Below are positions 10,883 through 21,839 of a stretch of DNA of 64,000 nucleotides, piece after piece. The stretch's first letter is position 1. Each line of letters opens with the position of its first letter. Below the pieces are notes generated by a model. That model was not told the origin of the DNA. It ran no database searches and worked only from the letters and a program-made list of their open reading frames with translations. Source of the DNA: Sphingomonas sp. 28-63-12 (GTDB lineage Bacteria > Pseudomonadota > Alphaproteobacteria > Sphingomonadales > Sphingomonadaceae); NCBI GenBank assembly GCA_002281535.1, contig NCGD01000005.1:1-64000 (forward strand). Reading direction: 5' to 3'. Both the position numbers and the translations under genes were made by a program.

Positions 10883-11490
10883 GGACAATGGCCGACGGTT
10901 GGCGTGCCATAGCTGCCCTGATCATTATAGGGCTGATTGGCAAGCACCGTTGCGGCGCTGATCCGCGTCGTGTTCGATCCCCCGATAAATCGCCACAGGG
11001 GGAAGAATCGTGGATAGCTGACGCTGACAGTATAGAGAGTCTTGTCCTTCGCCCCGCCCTGGCCGCTGTCGCCACCATCAGCGTCCCAGCTGCCGTTGAG
11101 GTTGGCGTCCTGGAAAGGCTCATTGTTGTTGCAGGTGCCGTTGCCGTCGGTGTCGGTCCAGGCTTCGGCCTGTGCCGATGCCGCCAGCGAGAAGGTTCGA
11201 TAATAGCGACGTGTGATGTTGATCGTGGCATTATTGGCGATAGCGCGCACCGATGCGCGAACCTTGGCATCCAGCAGATCTTGCTGATCGGTCGTTGTGT
11301 TGGTCTCCAGCGTGGAATCCCGCGCTACCTTTTGCACAATGCCTTGCAGCACCGCTCGCATATAGAGCGAGTGGCCAGTGTCAAACGCGCCGACCAGGAC
11401 CAGGCATAACGCCGGCGCGACAAAGCCGAATTCGACAACGGACGACCCACGCCGATCGTTCGCGAGGGCGGAGAGCAAGCGCTGCCTCAT
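10879..11490 (-). CDS. TadE-like pilus assembly protein
   Basis: 203 residues from MRQRLLSALANDRRG, with a TadE-type N-terminal helix (GSSVVEFGFVAPALCLVLVG) and a periplasmic part containing a short Asp/Asn-rich stretch (TDTDGNGTCNNNE, then DANLNGSWDADGGD) that looks like Ca-binding loops. The start is fixed by the ATGA overlap with the upstream TadG-like stop at 11487-11490; a longer in-frame start at 11679 would lie deep inside that gene. Its own stop overlaps the next TadE-like start in the same manner. Confidence 0.85.
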   Translation of the reverse strand: MRQRLLSALANDRRGSSVVEFGFVAPALCLVLVGAFDTGHSLYMRAVLQGIVQKVARDSTLETNTTTDQQDLLDAKVRASVRAIANNATINITRRYYRTFSLAASAQAEAWTDTDGNGTCNNNEPFQDANLNGSWDADGGDSGQGGAKDKTLYTVSVSYPRFFPLWRFIGGSNTTRISAATVLANQPYNDQGSYGTPTVGHCP

Positions 11491-13517
11491 CGCGTTAGCC
11501 TCAGCTGGGATATCTGGTTGGCGATCGACGCGAAAGTGGTCTGGATCGTTGCGGCACTGGTCGCATTGAAATAGCGCCCGGTCGAGGCGCAAGCGGTCAT
11601 GCGCGTCACGGTATCGGACGACAGCGAGCCGAACGTGATGACCCATAAAGTGATGTTCTTGTTCTTGATCGCTGTGCATAAGGCAGCCGTTCTGGCGTTG
11701 ACCTGGGCGGTCAACGTGCCGTTCGTTGTGCAGCCGTCGGTCGGCGCTACCGACGAATCGGTCGTGCGCCGGTCATACCAGTTGACGCCATAGGCGGTGT
11801 AATTGTTGATCCCGGTGCAGGGATCACCATCGGTCATGAAAATCATGTGCCGCTCGATTTCCCCGCCCTGCGGCGTCAGCGCGTTCTCGGATGCGAAGAT
11901 GCCGGTTGGTGACATCAATCGTCCACCCCAGATCAGGCCGATATCGTGATAGGTATTACCCTCCGGCTGAAGCTGATCGACATAGGTGTCAAAGTCGTCC
12001 GGATTGTCCCAGCTCTGCAGCTTTTTGGCTTCGACCGGGCAGGCATAATAGGAACCATTGGTGTAATCGCTGGTGGTGGTTGATTCACTGAGTGTCCAGG
12101 TGCCGCCGTTGCGGGTCTTGATCAGGTCTGGCAGCACCGGCTTCCACTGCGTGGTGACGTCGCCGGCGGTCGGCACCGAATCGAGATCGAGGTCCTTTGC
12201 TCCACTTGGAATCGGACTGTAGCTCGATTGGGACACGGTTGCCCGTTCCTCGACACAGCCATCCCAACCAATCGTCGTATTGGTGCCATTGTTACCGATT
12301 GGCCATTGGAAATCGTCATTCCAATCGGTGCCGTTTTTCAACAAGCTGATGTTGACCGGCAATCGGGCATAATGCCAACTGCTGAATACGCTCGTCGTGG
12401 TCGGGATGCCGATATCGGTACGGGAATAGGTTTTGGTCTGGGTATAGGTCGTCGGACGACGCGAGATTGTGCATGTCTTTTTGCTGTTCTTGTAGGAAAC
12501 AGAATAGGAATAGGATGTGTATACCGTGTCCGTCTTGTAGGTCGTTGTCTGGACGGGACCAGCGTTGGTGACATTATAGCCGTAGCCTGCACCTTCGTTG
12601 CCAGCGGTATAGCTGGTCGTCGCTGGTTTAAGGGCGTTGCAGGCGCTGCTGCTGTTTGCTGAGAGCGTCTGATAGGTCGAATAGCTGCCGGTAGACGTGC
12701 CACTGTTGCTGGTGTTGGTGACCGTGGCAGTGCTATTGTTCGGATAAGTATAGACCGTTTGGTTGGTGAACACCGGCTCGCGCGTCTGATAATACCAGGT
12801 GTCGGCAAACCAGGCAGTGGGCAGCAATTTGCCGACATTGACATTGGTGGCATAGGGCACAAAGCCGAAGCGGATTTGGGTACTCGTCGAAACGCCCCCG
12901 CTGGGGGTGCCGGTGGCGCAAGTCGCATCGGTGTCTAGCCGCGCGACAATCTCGTAAAAGCACTTAACCGCAATCTTCAGGCTTTCAATCTTCGACATGC
13001 TGTCGCCGTAAGGGGTGTCGCCCATCGACCCTGTAGTATCGAGTACGAACATCACATCGGTATTCGGCAAGTGCATTTCGGCGTCGCAAGTCACGGCCAG
13101 CGTCTGGACGGTCTGGCCGAGCACGCGCATCAGCGTCATCGGTACTGTCGCTGAAACCGTCCCCGTCACCTTGCCGGCATTTTCGGCGAAGCTCCGGGAC
13201 AGGCTGATGCTGCCATAGGCACCACTTTGAAAATTGGCGTCGAAGAACTGGTTGGCGACGATACCCGGTTTGCCGTTGCTCTGTGACCAGGTGCCGCCAC
13301 CCATCGCCTTGCGGCCAGCCAGCGCGCCGGCGTCGCAGGCATGTTGCAGGCGGGTCTTGGTAATGTACATGCGGCTCATGTCGATACCGCCACCGACCAA
13401 CCCGGCCATCGGGATCAGCGCCGCCGCGACGATCGCCATCGTATTGCCGCGGACATCACTGATCAGCGAAGCCAGGAAGCCACGTGGTCCGCGTGGACGA
13501 GGATGCCCTTCTACCAT
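11487..13517 (-). CDS. TadG-like pilus protein with von Willebrand A domain
   Basis: 676 residues. Residues about 22-75 are a TadG/Flp-associated N-terminal region (RGNTMAIVAAALIPMAGLVG) with one membrane helix. A vWA domain starts near residue 153 (VMFVLDTTGSMGDTPYG); DTTGS at 160-164 is a MIDAS metal site of the DxTGS variety. The vWA fold is split by a roughly 250-residue region rich in Ser, Thr, Asn and Tyr, and resumes in HMIFMTDGDPCTG and LWVITFGS near the C terminus. Such proteins sit in the envelope and are thought to help pilus assembly or adhesion. First gene of the operon, divergent from the phytoene-synthase-like gene. Confidence 0.87.
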   Translation of the reverse strand: MVEGHPRPRGPRGFLASLISDVRGNTMAIVAAALIPMAGLVGGGIDMSRMYITKTRLQHACDAGALAGRKAMGGGTWSQSNGKPGIVANQFFDANFQSGAYGSISLSRSFAENAGKVTGTVSATVPMTLMRVLGQTVQTLAVTCDAEMHLPNTDVMFVLDTTGSMGDTPYGDSMSKIESLKIAVKCFYEIVARLDTDATCATGTPSGGVSTSTQIRFGFVPYATNVNVGKLLPTAWFADTWYYQTREPVFTNQTVYTYPNNSTATVTNTSNSGTSTGSYSTYQTLSANSSSACNALKPATTSYTAGNEGAGYGYNVTNAGPVQTTTYKTDTVYTSYSYSVSYKNSKKTCTISRRPTTYTQTKTYSRTDIGIPTTTSVFSSWHYARLPVNISLLKNGTDWNDDFQWPIGNNGTNTTIGWDGCVEERATVSQSSYSPIPSGAKDLDLDSVPTAGDVTTQWKPVLPDLIKTRNGGTWTLSESTTTSDYTNGSYYACPVEAKKLQSWDNPDDFDTYVDQLQPEGNTYHDIGLIWGGRLMSPTGIFASENALTPQGGEIERHMIFMTDGDPCTGINNYTAYGVNWYDRRTTDSSVAPTDGCTTNGTLTAQVNARTAALCTAIKNKNITLWVITFGSLSSDTVTRMTACASTGRYFNATSAATIQTTFASIANQISQLRLTR

Positions 13518-13634
13518 GATGAACCCGCCCCGCTCGATAGTCGCCCAATTTCTATCAATGGCTATGCGCAGGGAACGGCTAACCAGCTTTCAATCGATAT
13601 GGTTAATGGCAAAGTTACCCATAATCTTCATGCC

Positions 13635-14315
13635 ATGCTGACGAGCCCGACAGTGATTGCCGATCCCGAACGGCGGCTCGCGCTGAGTTATGCGCCACGG
13701 GCGCGCCGGGCCGGTTTGGCCGCGTTGACCGCACTGGATGAAATGCTCGGCACCATTTTGCGCAGTGGTCGCGAGCCGATCGTCACCCAGATGCGGCTGA
13801 CCTGGTGGTATGAAGCACTGAGCCGGCTTGATCTGGCCCCGCCGCCGAGTCAGCCAATACTGCAGGCGCTAGCCAGCGATGTCCTGCCACAGGGCGTGTC
13901 CGGTTCGGCGCTGGCTGCGATGATCGATGGGTGGGAAATATTGCTCGATCCCGACCCGGTTGAGGAGGTCGCGCTGCTTGGTTATGCAGAGGCGCGCGGG
14001 GCGACATTATTTCGTGCGGCAGGTCAGTTGCTTGGCAGTGCCGGGGATCCGCTGGCTGCGGCCGGCCAGGGCTGGGCGCTGGTCGATCTGGCGTGCCATA
14101 GCCGCGAGCCGGGACTCGCTGTCCAGGCCATCGCGTTCGCGGTACCACTGCTCGAAGAAGCGTTGACCCCGCGTTGGAGCAAGGCCGGGCGGCCGATCGG
14201 TATGCTGGCGCGGCTTGCCCAGGTCGATTGCCATACCGGGCTGGCCATGCCGCGGCAGCAGGGATCGCCGGCGCGCCTTTTTCACATGATCCGGCACGCA
14301 ATGACTGGACAATAG
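13635..14315 (+). CDS. Squalene/phytoene synthase-like protein (catalytic motifs absent)
   Basis: 226 residues from MLTSPTVIADPERR. The stretch ALDEMLGTI ... REPIVTQMRLTWWYEAL ... YAEARGATLFRAAGQLLG follows the helical trans-isoprenyl synthase fold, closest in style to NDUFAF6-type squalene/phytoene synthase-like proteins. The protein is shorter than true synthases (about 280-300 residues) and neither Asp-rich motif (DxxxD) is present: the first site reads LDEML and the second is replaced by GWALVDLAC. It is therefore unlikely to make carotenoid or squalene precursors; a respiratory-complex assembly role, as for NDUFAF6, is a guess. Upstream in-frame starts overlap the divergent tadG-like gene. 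Confidence 0.75.
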   Translation: MLTSPTVIADPERRLALSYAPRARRAGLAALTALDEMLGTILRSGREPIVTQMRLTWWYEALSRLDLAPPPSQPILQALASDVLPQGVSGSALAAMIDGWEILLDPDPVEEVALLGYAEARGATLFRAAGQLLGSAGDPLAAAGQGWALVDLACHSREPGLAVQAIAFAVPLLEEALTPRWSKAGRPIGMLARLAQVDCHTGLAMPRQQGSPARLFHMIRHAMTGQ

Positions 14316-14376
14316 ACTTTCCTGCACCTGATCAATAGGTTATGATTTTGTCGCGCAGATTCATTGGGGGGCGGCA

Positions 14377-14844
14377 ATGGCAATGTGGCGGTATCTGGCG
14401 GCGGCAATCGGGGCGGCCCTGCTGGTGGCGGCAGGCTATTCGGTGATGACCGGGCGGGCGGTTTCTCGATCGCCTTTGCCGTCGGCGCCGGGCGCAGCCC
14501 GCGCACAGATCGCCGATCTGCCCAATGAGGCGCCTGAAGCCAGCGCCCAGACGCGTGAGCAGCGCCGTTTCGGACGTTATGACAAGGACAAGAACGGGGC
14601 AATTACCCGCGCCGAATATCTCGCCGCCCGCCAAAAGGCCTATGCCCGGCTCGATATCAACCAGGACGGCCACTTGTCCTTCGACGAATGGGCGGTCAAG
14701 GCGACGACCAAATTCGCCGACGCCGATGCCAACAAGGATGGCGCGATGACGCCGGCTGAATTTGCCACCACCGCTGTGGTACGCAAGCCCAAGCCCAAAT
14801 GTGCCTGTCCGGCGCCAGCGCCGACCACGGACGATGATAATTAG
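14377..14844 (+). CDS. Exported EF-hand calcium-binding protein
   Basis: 155 residues with an N-terminal hydrophobic segment (residues 5-22; signal peptide or anchor). Three EF-hand loops are clear: DKDKNGAITRAE, DINQDGHLSFDE and DANKDGAMTPAE, each with Asp/Asn at positions 1, 3 and 5 and Glu at 12. A Cys/Pro-rich tail (PKCACPAPAP) follows. Probable periplasmic calcium sensor or buffer; no partner is evident. A second start two codons downstream (MWRYL) is equally possible. Confidence 0.85.
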   Translation: MAMWRYLAAAIGAALLVAAGYSVMTGRAVSRSPLPSAPGAARAQIADLPNEAPEASAQTREQRRFGRYDKDKNGAITRAEYLAARQKAYARLDINQDGHLSFDEWAVKATTKFADADANKDGAMTPAEFATTAVVRKPKPKCACPAPAPTTDDDN

Positions 14845-14867
14845 AGCAGCTTTCCTTTTGACCGAAT

Positions 14868-14946
14868 AGTTCTCCCGCGAACGCCGGAGCCCTGGGTCTC
14901 AAGCGCCGTGGTTTTCCGCCATCGACCCCAGCTTTCGCCGAGGTAC
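14868..14946. repeat. Degenerate intergenic hairpin
   Basis: Between the convergent EF-hand and trmFO genes. CCTGGGTC (14891-14898) can pair with GACCCCAG (14924-14931) with one mismatch, and the flanks (CCCGCGAACGCCGGAG on the left, CTTTCGCCGAGGTACG on the right) resemble the arms of the dispersed GC-rich hairpins seen between sphingomonad genes. It may also end transcription of either gene. Only one copy is seen in the window. Confidence 0.4.
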
Positions 14947-14976
14947 GCCGTTCGTTCAACCTCACTGAAATCGGCT

Positions 14977-16308
14977 CTAGGCCGCCATCCATTCGGCAAG
15001 GGCCGTGCGGGCGCGGCCCGTGTAGAGTAACTTGCGATCAGCCTTTTTTGTGCGCCCCTCAATCGGCGGAAACAGCCCGAAATTGACGTTCATCGGCTGG
15101 TAAGTCGCTGCCTCTGCCGCGCCGGTGATGTGGTGGAGCAGGGCCCCCAACGCGGTTTCGACTGGCGGTGGGGTCAAGGTGCCGCCGGCAAGCTCGGCCG
15201 CAGCGAAGCGACCGGCGAGCAGCCCGATCGCGGCACTTTCGATATAACCTTCGCAGCCGGTAATTTGTCCGGCAAAGCGGATATTGGGCTGCGACTTGAG
15301 CCGCAACGAGGGATCGAGCAACTCGGGCGAGCGGATGAAGGTGTTGCGGTGCAAGCCGCCGAGCCGCGCAAACTCTGCATTTTCAAGCCCGGGGATGGTG
15401 CGGAACAGCTTGACCTGTTCGGCGTGCTTCAACTTGGTCTGGAAGCCGACGATGTTCCACAGCGTGCCGCTCGCATTATCCTGGCGCAGCTGCACCACCG
15501 CATAAGGCCAGCGCCCGGTGCGCGGATCATCAAGCCCGACGGGCTTCATCGGCCCATAACGCAACGTGTCGACCCCGCGCGCCGCCATCACCTCGATCGG
15601 CATGCAGCCCTCGAAATAGGGCGTATCCTTTTCCCAGTCCTTGAATTCGGTCTTTTCGCCGTCGATCAGGCCAGCGTGAAAGGCGAGATACTGCTCCTTA
15701 TTCATCGCGCAGTTGATGTAATCCTTGGTCTCGCCCTTGTCCCACCGCGACTGCATCCAGGCCAGGCTCATATCGATGCTGTCGTGATGGACGATCGGGG
15801 CGAGCGCGTCGAAAAAGGCAAGCGCGTCCTTGCCGGTTGCCGCACCAATGCTCTCGGCTAGGCCGGCGGCGGTGAGCGGGCCGGTGGCGATAATCGCCGG
15901 CTCGTTGCTTGGTAAGCTATCGACGCGTTCGCGGACGATCGTAACGTTTGGATGGGCCGCGAGCGCCGCCGTGACGCCCGCCGAGAAATCGTCACGATCA
16001 ACCGCCAATGCCGACCCGGCGGGCACCTTGTGCCGATCGCCCTCGCGCAGGATCAGCGATCCAAGCGCGCGCATCTCGGCATGAAGCAGCCCGACCGCGT
16101 TGCGCTCGGCATCATCAGAGCGGAAGCTGTTGGAGCAGACGAGCTCGGCCAGGCCATCGGTCTGATGGGCGGGGGTCATCTCGCCGCCATCTTCAAATTT
16201 GGCGCCGCGCATTTCGGAGAGCTTGACGCGAAAACCCGCCTCGGCGAGCTGCCAAGCGGCTTCGGAACCGGCAAGCCCGCCGCCGATGATGTGGATGTCA
16301 TGTGTCAT
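14977..16308 (-). CDS. trmFO: Methylenetetrahydrofolate-tRNA (uracil-5-)-methyltransferase TrmFO
   Basis: Flavoenzyme that methylates U54 of tRNA to ribothymidine using methylenetetrahydrofolate and FADH2. The 443 residues open with the dinucleotide motif [19 protein letters not shown] and contain the TrmFO stretches [33 protein letters not shown] and the C-terminal [16 protein letters not shown], which together separate it from GidA/MnmG. The gene has its own promoter directly against the ATG (16318-16345). Divergent from the lysoplasmalogenase gene by 73 bp. Confidence 0.95.
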   Translation of the reverse strand: MTHDIHIIGGGLAGSEAAWQLAEAGFRVKLSEMRGAKFEDGGEMTPAHQTDGLAELVCSNSFRSDDAERNAVGLLHAEMRALGSLILREGDRHKVPAGSALAVDRDDFSAGVTAALAAHPNVTIVRERVDSLPSNEPAIIATGPLTAAGLAESIGAATGKDALAFFDALAPIVHHDSIDMSLAWMQSRWDKGETKDYINCAMNKEQYLAFHAGLIDGEKTEFKDWEKDTPYFEGCMPIEVMAARGVDTLRYGPMKPVGLDDPRTGRWPYAVVQLRQDNASGTLWNIVGFQTKLKHAEQVKLFRTIPGLENAEFARLGGLHRNTFIRSPELLDPSLRLKSQPNIRFAGQITGCEGYIESAAIGLLAGRFAAAELAGGTLTPPPVETALGALLHHITGAAEAATYQPMNVNFGLFPPIEGRTKKADRKLLYTGRARTALAEWMAA

Positions 16309-16317
16309 GGCTCCGCC

Positions 16318-16345
16318 TGATAGCGAGCCGATGCGGCGATGACAA
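16318..16345 (-). promoter_or_regulatory. trmFO promoter adjacent to the start codon
   Basis: On the minus strand, TTGTCA (16340-16345) and CTATCA (16318-16323) are separated by 16 bp. Only nine bases lie between the -10 and the ATG at 16308, so the mRNA would have a leader of about zero to three nucleotides. GGAG also occurs in those nine bases, but only about four bases from the ATG. Confidence 0.55.
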
Positions 16346-16381
16346 AGGCCGCGAACTCTGCCAGCGATCGGGTGAAGGGGA

Positions 16382-17065
16382 ATGGCGTTGATGACGCGGG
16401 GGCGAGCAATGTTTTTCTGGACGGCGCTGCTGGCGGGGGGGACCTATCTTCCTGCGTCGTGGCTGCTGCCGCATGATGCGCTGATCATCGCCTGGAAAGG
16501 CGCTGGCGTCGCATTGTTGGCGCTATGGGCGGCGATCCAGGCTCGCTCGCTTGATGGCTGGCTGCTGGTGGCGGTGCTGGCGCTTGGTGCGGCGGGCGAT
16601 GTGCTGTTGGAGACAGCCGGGCTGACGACCGGTGCGCTGGCATTTCTGGCGGGGCATATTGTCGCGATTTTGTTGTATACGCGCAACTTGCGGCCGCTTA
16701 GCTGGGCAGCGGATGCGCCGATCGCAATCGGGCGGCTGTTGTTGATTCCTGCCCTGGCATTCGTGTTTCCGGCCGATCGGGCAGCTGCGCCCGCCATTGC
16801 GCTTTATGCAACCGGCCTGGCCGCGATGGCGGCGATAGCGTGGCTCAGTGCTTTTCCGCGTTCGCGTGTTTCGCTCGGGGCATTGCTTTTCGCAGTGAGC
16901 GACTTGCTGATCTTTGCGCGGTTGGGGCCGCTACATGGATCGATCCTGCCCGATCTGCTGATCTGGCCGCTCTATTTCTGCGGTCAGGCGCTCATTGCGT
17001 TGGGCGTCGTCGGGGTGCTGGGCGGCGGGATGGGGCAGGGGAGCCCTAGGCGCCTTCGGCGATGA
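16382..17065 (+). CDS. Lysoplasmalogenase-like (YhhN/TMEM86) membrane protein
   Basis: 227 residues forming about eight hydrophobic helices. The YhhN/TMEM86 family carries conserved acidic residues in membrane segments, seen here in GAAGDVLLE and [10 protein letters not shown], with a conserved [11 protein letters not shown] near the end. TMEM86B hydrolyses the vinyl ether of lysoplasmalogen; the bacterial function is less well defined. The start has GAAGGGGA just upstream. Its last 20 bp overlap the convergent small gene at 17046-17255. Confidence 0.8.
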   Translation: MALMTRGRAMFFWTALLAGGTYLPASWLLPHDALIIAWKGAGVALLALWAAIQARSLDGWLLVAVLALGAAGDVLLETAGLTTGALAFLAGHIVAILLYTRNLRPLSWAADAPIAIGRLLLIPALAFVFPADRAAAPAIALYATGLAAMAAIAWLSAFPRSRVSLGALLFAVSDLLIFARLGPLHGSILPDLLIWPLYFCGQALIALGVVGVLGGGMGQGSPRRLRR

Positions 17066-17255
17066 TCGCGGCGATGTTTTCCCGCAGGCTGTCGCGGGTC
17101 TGGTAGAGCCAGTTGCCTGAGCCGCGGCCTTTGGGCTCTTCCCATTTTTCGGTGATCTCGATCGCCAGCGCCTGCGGATCGAGTGATTGACCGGCGGCGC
17201 GCTTGCGAGCGATCGCTTCTTCGATTTCGGTGCGCAGAATTTGGTCAATATCCAT
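17046..17255 (-). CDS. Small soluble hypothetical protein
   Basis: 69 residues from MDIDQILRTEIEE; helical and charged, with a tail ([20 protein letters not shown]) that looks like a compact conserved fold. I do not recognise the family. The ATG at 17255 is chosen over an upstream start at 17375 because the longer product would run through the promoter and ribosome-binding region of the divergent DUF488 gene. It overlaps the convergent lysoplasmalogenase gene by 20 bp. Confidence 0.6.
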   Translation of the reverse strand: MDIDQILRTEIEEAIARKRAAGQSLDPQALAIEITEKWEEPKGRGSGNWLYQTRDSLRENIAAIIAEGA

Positions 17256-17361
17256 ATCGGTACCGCTCGTTCTCTTCCTCCCGGACTCGGGCAGGCTACC
17301 AAGGTTATGAGGACTCTGCGCACATTTGGGAATATGGACGAAGGGCAGTGGAGGAGAGCGC

Positions 17362-17793
17362 ATGACGATTTTCACGATCGGCTATGAAGGCGCAACGATG
17401 CCGGCGTTTCTGGCGGCACTCAAGGCTGCAGGGGTCGAACAGCTGATCGATGTACGGATGCTGGCATTGTCGCGCCGACCCGGCTTTTCGAAGACGCCGC
17501 TCGCTGCTGCGCTGGCGGAAGCAGGGATTCGCTATGTCCATCTGCAAGCACTCGGCACACCCAAGCCGGGTCGCGATGCGGCGCGCAAGGGCGATCGAGC
17601 GACGCTCAAAATGGTCTATGCCGATCAGCTCGAACTCCCCGAAGCGCAGGCGGCAGCGGCTCGGCTGCGCGCGCTTGTCGCCGCGCAGCCGAGCGCGGTG
17701 ATGTGCTTTTGCGGCGAGGCGGCGACCTGCCATCGCACCTTGTTGCTGGCGGCCGAGGGGTACGGGGCCGAGGTGGTGAATTTGTCTGTCTGA
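17362..17793 (+). CDS. DUF488 family protein
   Basis: 143 residues. Opening MTIFTIGYEGATMPAFLAAL and the Cys-rich C-terminal motif MCFCGEAATCHRTLL are diagnostic of DUF488, whose members have an ordered C-x-E...CHR site that may bind a metal or nucleic acid. The biochemical role is unknown. The start is set by GGAGGAGAG upstream. It is convergent with DUF952 with a gap of about 70 bp that holds no clear terminator. Confidence 0.88.
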   Translation: MTIFTIGYEGATMPAFLAALKAAGVEQLIDVRMLALSRRPGFSKTPLAAALAEAGIRYVHLQALGTPKPGRDAARKGDRATLKMVYADQLELPEAQAAAARLRALVAAQPSAVMCFCGEAATCHRTLLLAAEGYGAEVVNLSV

Positions 17794-17865
17794 CGGTGTT
17801 CGCGGTGGCAGGTCAGACGTAGTTGGAGCGGCGGCACAAGGGCTAGACGGCTTGTCCCAACCGGC

Positions 17866-18209
17866 TCAGCCCGCGACGGGTAAGGTGACCGCGCCGGCAT
17901 TGTCGCGGGCCAACTCGCCATAGGCCAGCACCGCCGATAGCGGCAGCGGCGCATAGAGATGCGGGAAGAGATGCCCGCCGCGCGAGGGTTCCCATTTCAC
18001 CGCCGCGCCCAGCGCCTCGAGATCAACCGCCGCAACCCACAGGCCGGTTTGGCCGGCGAAATGCTTGTCGACCGTCTCGGTGAGCTGGGCATGGGTGGAC
18101 AGATGGATATAGCCATCGGCCAGATCGATCGGCGCGCCCGCAAAGCTTCCCTGATGCTCGAGCGCCGCCATTTGCTCGGCGGTCAGCACTTTATAGGCGA
18201 CAGGGGTCC

Positions 18210-18213
<4 letters not shown>
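17866..18213 (-). CDS. DUF952 domain protein
   Basis: 115 residues matching DUF952 throughout: YKVLTAEQ, GAPIDLADGYIHLSTHAQ with the conserved GYIHLS, VDKHFAG, and HLFPHLYAPLPLSAV. The fold is related to ADP-ribosyltransferase-like domains and the function is unknown. Its ATG overlaps the gyrA stop (ATGA, 18210-18213), so it is translated as the second gene of the gyrA message. Confidence 0.9.
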
Positions 18214-20957
<2,744 letters not shown>

Positions 20958-20996
20958 TTGTTGACGCTTTCGGATGGGTGTTTCGGTTGTGTGACG

Positions 20997-21024
20997 GTTT
21001 AGACCGCCCGTCCGCATTTGTCAC
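20997..21024 (-). promoter_or_regulatory. gyrA promoter
   Basis: On the minus strand, GTGACA (21019-21024) and CTAAAC (20997-21002) are spaced by 16 bp. Transcription would begin near 20990, giving a leader of about 33 nt to the TTG at 20957 and leaving the alternative ATG at 21017 outside the mRNA. Confidence 0.55.
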
Positions 21025-21221
21025 GCTTGCGCGAAGCGTTGGGGACTGTCGAGATCGGATATTTTGCTGGTGATCGGGGTATGATGATAACTCCCTGCCG
21101 CGTTACACCTGCTTTGTGGTTGCCGTCATTCTGCGGATTCGAGGATTCCCGGAAATGCTGGCCGGGCTGGAGCACGGCCGTCCTTGCGGTCGCTGGTTCT
21201 GGCAACCGACGTCGACAGCTG

Positions 21222-21839
21222 TCAGATCAAGCCCAAGCCCCGCGCTTTCATCGCTGCATCGGTTCGATTTGTTGCACCAAGTGCAGACAAAGCCTGGGCA
21301 ATATGCACCTTCACCGTTGCTGGAGAAATTTCGAGCGCGCGGGCAATTCCCTTGTTGGTCTCACCGTCGCTGATCAAACGAAGGACATCGATCTGGCGGG
21401 GAGAGAGACGGGCGGGCATTGCGTTATGCGGCTGTGCCACACCGGCAAGCTCTCCGATTCGCGGCGGCAGGTACTTCCCGCCCGCCAGCACGAGTTCGAT
21501 CGCCGCAATGATGACCGCAGTGTTCGCGGATTTCGATACAAAACCTGCCACGCCATCATCGAGCAGCGCGAGCATCATCGCGTCATTGTCGGCCGCAGTG
21601 ACGATGACGATGCGCGCGTCAGGCGCCAGTCGCCTGACCTGTGCTATGCCGCTGCGCGGTTCCGATCCGGCCATACCCAAATCCATCAGGCACACATCAG
21701 GGTGCCGCACCGCCAGCGACCATGCTGACGAATAGTCTGCCGCCTCCCAGATCGTCGCAGTTGGCCAGCGCGCCGCTACCGACATGGAGAGCGCATCTCG
21801 AACGAGCGCGTGATCGTCGGCAATCAGGCAGCTTTCCAT
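21222..21839 (-). CDS. NarL/LuxR-type response regulator
   Basis: 205 residues. The receiver domain has the acidic pair (Asp8-Asp9), the phospho-acceptor Asp53 in CLMDLGM and the conserved Lys in GFVSKSA. A LuxR-type helix-turn-helix follows (LSPRQIDVLRLISDGETNKG, then SPATVKVHIAQALSALG). Its start lies inside the 3' end of the histidine kinase gene (16-bp overlap), so the pair is cotranscribed and forms one two-component system. Target genes are unknown; the divergent papain-like gene is the nearest candidate by position. Confidence 0.9.
   Translation of the reverse strand: MESCLIADDHALVRDALSMSVAARWPTATIWEAADYSSAWSLAVRHPDVCLMDLGMAGSEPRSGIAQVRRLAPDARIVIVTAADNDAMMLALLDDGVAGFVSKSANTAVIIAAIELVLAGGKYLPPRIGELAGVAQPHNAMPARLSPRQIDVLRLISDGETNKGIARALEISPATVKVHIAQALSALGATNRTDAAMKARGLGLI

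Noticed and set aside
10879-11679. Longer start of the second TadE-like gene
   Set aside because: The extension lies inside the TadG-like gene; the ATGA overlap at 11487-11490 marks the true start.
11487-13517. vWA protein as part of a tellurite-resistance or defence system
   Set aside because: The N-terminal TadG region and the coupled TadE genes point to pilus assembly instead.
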